From: an uncultured Clostridia bacterium | Lineage (GTDB): Bacteria; Bacillota; Clostridia; Oscillospirales; Ruminococcaceae | Assembly (NCBI GenBank): GCA_946613705.1 | Contig: CAMOFU010000031.1 | Coordinates: forward strand, 1-14,138 | DNA: 14,138 nucleotides | Reading direction: 5' to 3' | Shown: positions 1-7,300 of the stretch, piece by piece | Position numbering within the stretch: position 1 is the stretch's first letter | How the letters are laid out: the number at the start of each line of letters is the position of its first letter | Translations under genes and position numbers: made by a program | The notes under the pieces: generated by a model | Seen by the model: the letters and a program-made list of their open reading frames with translations, nothing else | Database searches by the model: none | What the model was told of the DNA's origin: nothing

Positions 1-75
1 GTTATTAAGGCAACACCGCACGACCCGCGGCTAACGCCTCTGCACATCATCTGCCAGCTTTCCGTCATAATTACC

Positions 76-96
76 GACGTCATCAAAGATGACGTC
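76..96. other. perfect 9-bp hairpin
   Basis: GACGTCATC (76-84) pairs perfectly with GATGACGTC (88-96) around an AAA loop. No run of T follows on either strand, so it is not a classic intrinsic terminator. It may be part of the larger structured element or a protein-binding palindrome. Confidence 0.6.
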
Positions 97-124
97 TATT
101 CTCCTTGACTTGCTAAACAAAAAT

Positions 125-205
125 AAGAAAGAATAAACAATGTATCGCCTTCGGCGACGGTTTTCAAAATCGTCCGCAAAGCGGACACCTTGTTTATTCT
201 TTCTT
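125..205 (-). terminator. 16-bp inverted repeat with nested hairpins, candidate terminator of the STAS operon
   Basis: AAGAAAGAATAAACAA (125-140) is the exact reverse complement of 190-205. The enclosed 49 bases form two further hairpins: TCGCC/GGCGA (145-149 with 153-157) and GTCCGC/GCGGAC (172-177 with 181-186). An alternative fold pairs 156-164 with 166-174, with one G-T wobble. Read on the minus strand it lies about 40 bases after the STAS stop codon, and T-rich sequence follows the structure. T-rich sequence also follows on the plus strand, so it could stop transcription both ways. The A+T-rich outer stem is not typical of a strong terminator. Confidence 0.5.
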
Positions 206-216
206 CTTTATTTTTT

Positions 217-237
217 ATTATTTATTATTTATTATTT
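217..237. repeat. three tandem copies of ATTATTT
   Basis: Exact 7-base units lie at 217-223, 224-230 and 231-237, in the 3' untranslated region of the STAS gene, next to a T-rich run at 207-216. It may be only low-complexity DNA; unit number could vary between strains. Confidence 0.6.
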
Positions 238-247
238 ATGTTCTGTT

Positions 248-544
248 TTATTCGATGTTGAGCTTATCCGCAAAGCCTGCCATTTCGAGTATATCCATAA
301 CCTCGGGGCGGACGTTTCTTACGACCAGCTCTCCCCGACCGCTCATTATCTTCACCGCAGAGATCAGCGCCCGCAGCCCCGCACTCGAGATGTATTCAAG
401 CTGTGAAAACTCAAATATCAGCTTATCAATGCCCTCAAGGACGGTGTCGAGCCGATTTTCAAGCTCGGGCGCGGTGAAGGTGTCAAGGCTGCCGTCGATC
501 TCTATCGTCAGCTCGTTCTTGTTTTTGTTCATTCTTATGCTCAT
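248..544 (-). CDS. STAS-domain anti-anti-sigma-type protein (RsbV/SpoIIAA-like)
   Basis: A 98-residue cytosolic protein that is almost entirely one STAS domain. In this family a conserved Ser is phosphorylated by an RsbW/SpoIIAB-type kinase and dephosphorylated by a PP2C phosphatase; the unphosphorylated form binds the ATPase partner. The motif YISSAGLRAL (residues 51-60) carries this site, with Ser54 aligning with Ser58 of SpoIIAA. The length matches stand-alone STAS proteins. The ATG at 544 is chosen because GGAGGT lies 7 bases before it; an in-frame ATG at 595 has no such site and would add 17 residues overlapping the intergenic gap. It lies 52 bases after the PP2C gene on the same strand, so the two are probably co-transcribed and functional partners. 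Possible targets are the RsbW-like domain of the exporter encoded across the divergent promoter, or an anti-sigma factor elsewhere. The partner is inference; the family call is firm. Confidence 0.93.
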   Translation of the reverse strand: MSIRMNKNKNELTIEIDGSLDTFTAPELENRLDTVLEGIDKLIFEFSQLEYISSAGLRALISAVKIMSGRGELVVRNVRPEVMDILEMAGFADKLNIE

Positions 545-551
545 TGCAATT

Positions 552-557
552 ACCTCC
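552..557 (-). promoter_or_regulatory. ribosome binding site of the STAS gene
   Basis: GGAGGT on the minus strand, 7 bases before the ATG at 544. It decides that start over the in-frame ATG at 595. Confidence 0.85.
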
Positions 558-596
558 GTATATAAATTGGGATCAAGTATTTTCCGTATCGGCATA

Positions 597-2345
597 TTAC
601 CGCATCGTCAGCCCCAGCATGGTAAGGTCATCAAACTGCGGTGCGTCCCCGACAAAGCTATCCACCGCATCGTGAACGCCCTCGAGCAGCTCCTTCGGTG
701 CAGCGTCGGTCAGCCTGTTCATGCATTCAAGCAGTCTCTTGGTGCCGAACATTTCCCTGTCGGCATTTCTTGCCTCGCTCACTCCGTCGGTGAAAACGAA
801 TAGCACTGCCCCCTTTTCAAGAGTAAACCGATAATCGTTATACTTTGTATCGCTGAACGAACCCGCCACGAAACCGTGCTTGTCTTTGAACAGCTCGAAA
901 CTGCCGTTCGGCTGCTTTATTATCGGATATTCGTGACCTGCGTTTGAGGCTGTGACTGTTCCTGTGGAGATCTCGAGGATCCCGAGCCATACGGTAACGA
1001 ACATATTCTGCCTGTTGTTATGGGTAAGTGTCTCATTGGTGCGTTCGAGCACCTCATGCGGCGGGAGCCCCATCATAGCAAGGTTGTTTATCAGAAGCTT
1101 TGTCATCATCATGTACAGTGCCGCAGGCATACCCTTGTCCGATACATCTGCGATAACGAGCGCAAGATGATCGTCGTCAGTCAGGAAGAAGTCATAGAAA
1201 TCTCCGCCGACCTCCTTCGCGGGGGTCATCGAAGCATATATGTCGAACTCCTTCCTTTCGGGGAAGGCGGGGAAATCGCTCGGCAGCTGACCCGCCTGTA
1301 TATTCCTTGCCAGCGACAGCTCCGATGAAACTCTTTCCTGCTCCTTGGTGAGCCTGATGTTTTCCTCGGTATAGCGGTCTATCGAATCTGCCAGCTCGGT
1401 GATATTTTCCGAGAGGGTATCAAGCTCATTGCCTGTGCTGATCTTTGCCATATCCTCCCTGACCTGACTGCTGTCCTTGGAGCTTATGTATCTGTTTACT
1501 CCGTTCTGTATCCTTTCGATAGGCTTTATAGCTCTGCGGAAGAGCATAAGAGACAGTATCACCATAGCTGCGAGCATAAAAGCGATGCATATAACAAGGG
1601 TGTGTATGAAGGTCTTATCCAGTGAATGCTGAAAAACGCTCCAGTCATAGGTTATGCCGAGCACAGCGGTGACATTGCTGCTGCTGTCGATGAGCTTATA
1701 GCCTATATAATAGCTGCTGCGGTCGCGCAGAAAGTTCTCGGTCCTTTCAAAAACAGGCTCGGTCGTCGGATCGCTGTTAAGGTCTTTGAGCACCTTGTGC
1801 TCAGACAGGTCGAGCCCGACTATATCGCCGGGAGCGTGTTCTTCGCCGTCAAAGGTCTCCTCATAGAGTATCATTCCCGTGTTTTTCTCACCGACGTCCA
1901 TCAGGAAAATGCTTCGGAAATTATGCATATCCATCCGAAAGATGAAATCATCCTTCATAAACTGATAATAGCTTTTTGCGCAGTAGCTCTTTGCAAGCTC
2001 GGATTGTCTGAGAAACCACTCAGCGCTCCACTGATATTCATCGGGGCTGCATTGTTCAAATGCTATGCGCTCCTCATCGGTCTGCGGCTGCTGCATCTCA
2101 TCTATATGCTCCTCCCAGTATTCGATCATATAGGCTTCGACCAGAGGCAGGCTTGAATCGCTGACCTCCTCGAGCTTTTCTGTCATAGAAGCATTCTGTG
2201 CTTCGAGGAAGCTGTCAACGGTGCTGTTGTAGACCATGATGAGCACAGCAGCTATCATAATGATAAAAGACGGAATGACGACAGCGCTGACCTGTATCAG
2301 CAGCTTATGCCTTTTATTCTTATTCTTCTTATTATTCTTATTCAT
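597..2345 (-). CDS. membrane-anchored PP2C (SpoIIE/RsbU-type) sensor serine phosphatase
   Basis: A probable sensor phosphatase of 582 residues from the chosen ATG. Visible in order: a basic, Asn/Lys-rich N terminus (1-14), membrane segment about 15-38, an extracellular region of about 205 residues, membrane segment about 246-269, a HAMP linker (about 270-325, with IKPIERI and GNELDTLSENITEL), a short coiled coil (about 325-350), and a PP2C/SpoIIE domain (about 365-581). Metal-binding motifs are intact: EVGGDFYD (378-385), IADVSDKGMPAAL (398-410), FTDGVSEA (518-525) and FDDLT (571-575). The family removes phosphate from STAS proteins, and a STAS gene follows directly, so that is the likely substrate. 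The extracellular domain presumably senses a ligand; none can be named. The start is uncertain. A start at 2423 is unlikely because it overlaps the -10 box. GTG 2390 and CTG 2381, near an AAGGCGGTGAG site, are alternatives to ATG 2345, which has no clear ribosome site of its own. Confidence 0.9.
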   Translation of the reverse strand: MNKNNKKNKNKRHKLLIQVSAVVIPSFIIMIAAVLIMVYNSTVDSFLEAQNASMTEKLEEVSDSSLPLVEAYMIEYWEEHIDEMQQPQTDEERIAFEQCSPDEYQWSAEWFLRQSELAKSYCAKSYYQFMKDDFIFRMDMHNFRSIFLMDVGEKNTGMILYEETFDGEEHAPGDIVGLDLSEHKVLKDLNSDPTTEPVFERTENFLRDRSSYYIGYKLIDSSSNVTAVLGITYDWSVFQHSLDKTFIHTLVICIAFMLAAMVILSLMLFRRAIKPIERIQNGVNRYISSKDSSQVREDMAKISTGNELDTLSENITELADSIDRYTEENIRLTKEQERVSSELSLARNIQAGQLPSDFPAFPERKEFDIYASMTPAKEVGGDFYDFFLTDDDHLALVIADVSDKGMPAALYMMMTKLLINNLAMMGLPPHEVLERTNETLTHNNRQNMFVTVWLGILEISTGTVTASNAGHEYPIIKQPNGSFELFKDKHGFVAGSFSDTKYNDYRFTLEKGAVLFVFTDGVSEARNADREMFGTKRLLECMNRLTDAAPKELLEGVHDAVDSFVGDAPQFDDLTMLGLTMR

Positions 2346-2411
2346 GTTAGTATCTGTATTCGTACTTGTACTCTGCGCCAGAAGTCTCACCGCCTTTCCG
2401 TGACCATATCC

Positions 2412-2440
2412 ATTATAGCACATTTATTAAAAATAATCAA
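2412..2440 (-). promoter_or_regulatory. sigma-A-type promoter for the PP2C-STAS operon
   Basis: On the minus strand, TTGATT (2440-2435) is followed after exactly 17 bases by a perfect TATAAT (2417-2412). Transcription would start near 2405. This gives a leader of about 60 bases to the ATG at 2345 and rules out a protein start at 2423 from this promoter. It points away from the NRPS operon, making this a divergent promoter region. Confidence 0.8.
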
Positions 2441-2553
2441 CAACGTCGGAACGGTGTCAGCTGCTGTGTGAAGAAACGTTGATAAATTTTACAGAAAATT
2501 CACAAACAGAGGCGCTTTTTGCTTTGTTTAGTAACAGTTTTATGACTCAGATA

Positions 2554-2562
2554 TGTTATAAT
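2554..2562 (+). promoter_or_regulatory. extended -10 promoter for the NRPS operon
   Basis: TG-T-TATAAT: a perfect TATAAT (2557-2562) preceded by the TGn extension, in A+T-rich DNA. The hexamer at the expected -35 distance (2534-2539, ACAGTT) is poor, as often at extended -10 promoters, and may mean that an activator helps. Transcription would start near 2569, giving a leader of about 64 bases. No clear terminator or attenuator hairpin is seen in the leader. Confidence 0.65.
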
Positions 2563-2620
2563 TATGATAAATCATTATTGTCTGCGAAACAAGTATTATT
2601 TTATTATCAACTGTTCATAT

Positions 2621-2626
2621 GGGAGG
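2621..2626 (+). promoter_or_regulatory. ribosome binding site of the NRPS gene
   Basis: GGGAGG, 6 bases before the ATG at 2633. It fixes the NRPS start there. The in-frame ATG at 2564 touches the -10 box and would add 23 residues with no similarity to an adenylation domain. Confidence 0.85.
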
Positions 2627-2632
2627 ATATAT

Positions 2633-4357
2633 ATGGAAACATTTATACAAAGCTTTCTGAAAAACGCTGCACTGCACCCCGACAGGACTGCCGCCGCAGA
2701 TTCGGGCGGCTCCTATACCTATGCCGAGCTCAACAGACGCTCGGCTTCGCTTGCGGAGCAGATCTGCGCACTGTGCCTTGATGCGGGCACAGATATCAGG
2801 GCTTTGCGTGCCGCGGGGGAGAACGGTGCGCGGATAGCCGTGCTGCTGCCGAGAACGAGGGAGTACATAACCGCGTTCATAGCCGCTGTACGGCTGGGCT
2901 GTGCGATAGTGCCGATCGACACCGCCTATCCCAAGGACAGGATAAGGACTATCCTCTCCGATTCGGGAGCCTCGCTCTGCCTGACTGTGAGCGCGCTGAA
3001 GGACATGGCAGGAGACATACCCGTTCTGCTGACAGATGACGCTGCCGCCTTTGAAAATGAGGGCGACACCTCGCTCGACCTTTCCGACAACGGCATCGAG
3101 GGCGTTTACATCTACACCTCGGGCTCAACGGGCAAGCCCAAGGGAGTTGTGCAGGATATGGCTGTGTTCTGCTCTGTCTACTATTCCCTGGAAAAGCTGC
3201 GCCCCTTTGACGAGAGCCTTTACACCTGCTGCATAGCGGGCTTTACCTTTGCTGCCTCCTTCATAGATATCTGCACCCCGTTCATCTCGGGCGGAGCAGT
3301 GTTCATAGCAGACGAGCAGGAGCGTGTTGATGCCGGGCTGCTCTACGGTGTTCTGACGAGCAGGCACATAACGAGCATTTTTATGCCTCCCAAGCTCTAT
3401 AACGTGCTTTACGAGAGATACGGCGAGCTGCCTGTAGAAAGCGTTTTCCTTGCGGGAGAGAAGTACAAGGGACCTTATCACGGTGAAAAGAATCTCTTTG
3501 AGGTCTACGGCTCGAGCGAGGCGCTGCTCATACTCGGATACAGAGTGACCAAGGAGGATGCCCGTCTGCTCGGCAGACCTCTGGAGCACACCGAGGTCTA
3601 TCTTACAGACGAGAACGGCGGGCTTATCGACCGCCCGGGCATAATAGGCGAGCTGTGTACATCAAGCCCGTTCGTAGCGCGAAGATACAACGGTATGCCC
3701 GAGCGCACTGCCGCTGCGTTCACCGACTGCCCCTTTGCCCACGGAAAGCGTATGTTCCGTTCGGGCGACTATATGGAATACACCGAGGACTTCGAGCTGC
3801 TGTTCCACGGCAGGCGAGACAGAATGGTGAAGCTGCGCGGCTTCCGTGTTGAGCTGGGCGAGATAGAGAGCGTTATGCTCGGGCACGGTGCCGTTACCGA
3901 GGCTGCCTGCATAGCGGCGGACACAGGCACGAGCGAGAAGCTCTGCTGCTGGTACACGGGCGAGGAGACCGACCCCGAGGAGCTAAGGCGTTTCGCTGCC
4001 GTTTCGCTGCCGCATTATATGGTCCCCGACTACTTTGTCCGCCTTGATGCCATGCCCAGAAATGACCGCGGAAAGGTAGATTATCCCGCATTGCAGAAGC
4101 TGGAGTTCCCCACCGAGAAAACAGAGTACAGAGCGCCCGAGACCGAGAAGGAGCGCATCATCTGCGAGGCGTTCGAGAGGGTGCTGAAAACCGAAAGGGT
4201 CGGTGCCGACGATGATTTCTTCGCCCTCGGCGGAGACTCCATAAGAGCCGTTGAATTGCAGGGCGAGCTCTCGCAGTTTGACCTGCGGACAGCCCTCCTT
4301 GCCGAGTGCCGCACTCCCGCAAGGCTTGCGGCAAGGCTTACCGAGGCGGACAGCATC
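2633..4357 (+). other. NRPS starter module A1-PCP1, probably loading a non-amino carboxylic acid
   Basis: Residues 1-575. Core motifs are YTSGSTGKPKG (161-171), RSGDY (376-380), GRRDRMVKLRGFRVELGE (393-410) and RGKVDY (479-484, catalytic Lys481). Two departures stand out. The Asp that holds the amino group of amino acids is Ala207, and the usual YGPTE is YGSSE (292-296). The ten pocket positions read by alignment to GrsA are A207, A208, I211, F250, F272, A274, V291, L299, I300 and K481, a very hydrophobic set. Loss of that Asp is known in domains activating aryl, hydroxy, keto or fatty acids. No C domain precedes it, as expected of a loader. The PCP carries LGGDS with Ser536. The acid itself cannot be named. 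Confidence 0.75.
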
Positions 4358-7300
4358 AGCTACAGATATGAGGAAAGGTCTGCCTACCCGATGACCGATG
4401 CGCAGCTCGGCATCTACCTTGCCTGCCTCGGCAGCGGCGAGGGAGTTGAATACAACACACCGTCATCAATGCTCTTCCCTGCGGAGCTTGAAATAGATGC
4501 ACAAAGGCTTGCCGATGCCGTAAAGCGCACGGTCGGGCTGTATCCCTTTATGAAGGTCAGAGCCGAGGCTGTCAACGGAGTGCCCTGCTTCGTACCCGAC
4601 GCGGATATGGAGACAGCTGTTCCCGTTGTGAAAACGGACGAGACAGATATTAAAGCGCTCTGCAAAAAATACACTCAGCCGTTCGACCTTGCAAAGGGTC
4701 CGCTGTTTCGGTTCACGGTGTTCGTCACTCCCGTAGGTGTATGCCTGTTCAGCGATATGCACCACCTTATCACAGACGGCACCTCCGTTACCCTGTTCAA
4801 TCAAAATCTTGCACGCATCTATGCAGGAGCGGAGCCGATGACCGAACAGGTGAACGAGTTCATGCTCAGCACCTACGAGCAGGAGCTCAAACAGAGCGAC
4901 AGATACAAGCAGGCAGAGCGGTTCTTCGCGGAGCAGCTTGCAGGTGTCGAGACCGACTCAAATCTGATAGCCGATGAATTTGAGGACAAGCCGCTGCACA
5001 CGGGCGGTGAGTTCGTCCTGACAACGGGAGAGCAGCTGACTGCATCTCGGGCAGAGAGGTTCTGCCGTGATATGGGCATCACCGAAAACACGCTGTTTCT
5101 CGGCGCGTTCGCCTATGCCCTTGCAAAGCAGTCGGGGCAGGAGCAGGCGCTTTTCTGCCTTATCGAAAACGGCAGGAGCGATGCAAGGCTGCGTCGGACC
5201 TTCGGTATGCTCGTCCACACGCTGCCCGTCTGCATAAAGGCTGACGATGCGCTCACTGTCGGGGGATACCTTGCGGAAGTGCAGCAGCTGCTTTTCGGGA
5301 CGATAGAGAACGATGCGCTCTCGATAGTCGGGCTGTCGGAGGAATACGGTGTGAGCTCGGATATACTGTTCGTATATCAGGGGGCGATGCTCGGGGACAC
5401 CGACTGGAACGGCACCCCCGTGCCGTTTGAGCTTTACAAGACCGATGATGCGATGTCAAAACTCTCGCTGACGGTCTTCAAGGAGCGGGACGGCTACAGG
5501 CTGCAATTTGAATATGATGCCTCGCTCTATCTGCCGCAGACGGTGGAGGGCTTTGCCGCTCTGTGCATGAATATCCTGAAGGGGCTGCTCAGCGCGGATA
5601 AGCTTGCCGATATCGCGCTCTGCTCGCAGAAGGACTATGACTTTTACAAGCGCGTGAACGACAACGAGGTAGACTTTGACCGCAGCCTGACGGTCGTTGA
5701 CCTGTTCCGCAGGCAGGTGAGCCTGCACGGTGACAGGACAGCGGTCGTATTCAAGGACAGGCAGCTCACCTATTCGGAGCTTGATATGTACAGCGAGCGG
5801 CTCGCAAAGAGGCTCACCGCTCTCGGTGTAGGCAGAGAGGTGCCTGTCGGGATAATGGTGAAGCGGTGCGAGCTTTTCCCCGTATGCACGATAGCGGTGC
5901 TCAAAGCGGGCGGAGCCTGCCAGCCGCTCGACAGCAACTATCCCGAGGACAGGCTGAGATATATGCTCGAGGATTCGGGCGCACCCGTTGTCATAGCCGA
6001 TGACGGGCTCGTTCACGCTATCGACGGCTATACGGGCACTGTCATCTCCGCTTCCGAGATATACTCGCTCGGGGACGATCCGGACGTAACGCTCACGCCC
6101 CCTGCCGCAGACTCGCTGTTTGCGCTGATCTACACCTCGGGCTCGACGGGCAAGCCCAAGGGCTGTATGCTCGAACACAGGAACCTCGTCAACTTCTCGC
6201 TCTCCTTCGCACAGAGATTCGGTGTTACCGAGAACGACAGGTTCGCCGCGTTCGGTGCATTCGGCTTCGATGCTTCGATGCAGGATATGTACCCCGCACT
6301 CACCTCGGGTGCGGCAGTGTATATCGTCCCCGAGGAGACAAGGCTCGATCTGCCCGCACTGCATGAGTTCGTCATCGGCAGCAGGATCACCATGATGGAC
6401 TGCACCACTCAGCTCGGCAGACAGTATATAACCGCATACCCCGAAAGCCCGTATATGCGCACCTTCACGGTCGGCGGCGAAAAGCTCGTCCCATGCGACC
6501 CGCCAAAGTTCGACTTTGTGAACACCTACGGACCTACAGAGTGTACGATCTACATAACCGACTACAAGGTGGACAGGCGCTGCGAGAGCGTTCCCATCGG
6601 GCAGAGCTTCGGCAACTGCGATGTCTACATCGTTGACAAACAGCTGCGGCCGCTGCCCTGCGGAGCGGTGGGTGAGCTTGCGGTTGCAGGCCTGCCCGTT
6701 ACGAGAGGCTACCTCAACCGTCCCGACCTGACTGCGGAAAGGTTCCCCGCGAACAGCGTCCTGCCGCGTGAGGGGTATGAGAGGATGTACCTTACGGGCG
6801 ATATATGCCGCTATCTGGCGGGAGGTATGATACAGTATGTCGGCAGGCGCGACGAACAGGTGAAGATCAGAGGCTTCCGCATAGAGCTCACCGAGATAGA
6901 ACGCAGGATAAGAGAGTTCGAGGGCATAACCGATGCCTGTGTCACTGCCCGCGATCTTCCGAGCGGCGGCAAGGCAGTGGTCGCATATGTTGTCGCCGAT
7001 GAAAAGATAGATGTGAGGGCGCTCGAACGCTTTATAGGCGAGGAGCTGCCGCCGTATATGGTGCCGTCCGCGACGGTGCAGACCGATATGATACCGCTGA
7101 CACCCAACGGCAAGGTGGATAAGCGAAAGCTGCCCGAGCCGACCTTCGGCACCGATGAGCAGGAGGAAGGCGGTGCAAGGGAGCTCACGGCGCTCGAGGA
7201 GGAGCTGTGCGCTATGATAAGCAGCATCACGGGCTTTGAGACACGCAATGTGTCGGCAGGCCTGATCTCTGCGGGGCTCACCTCTCTCACGACGATCATG

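Larger units (their letters stand above)
1..205. repeat. structured A+T-rich intergenic segment, possible interspersed repeat
   Basis: No convincing reading frame is seen here. The segment is dense in inverted repeats: CCGC/GCGG (16-19 with 27-30), a perfect 9-bp hairpin at 76-96, and a 16-bp inverted repeat at 125-140/190-205 enclosing two smaller hairpins. Such a chain of hairpins between genes resembles an interspersed palindromic element or a complex transcription terminator. The left edge may continue outside the window. That it is a multicopy repeat is inference from its look; only one copy is visible here. Confidence 0.4.

Noticed and set aside
217..237. CRISPR-like array from the tandem repeat
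   Set aside because: The units are only 7 bases with no spacers, and no cas gene is present.
140..406. Plus-strand open frame with a hydrophobic stretch, starting in the inverted repeat
   Set aside because: It overlaps the STAS gene antisense. The hydrophobic part comes from the T-rich run, and there is no ribosome site.
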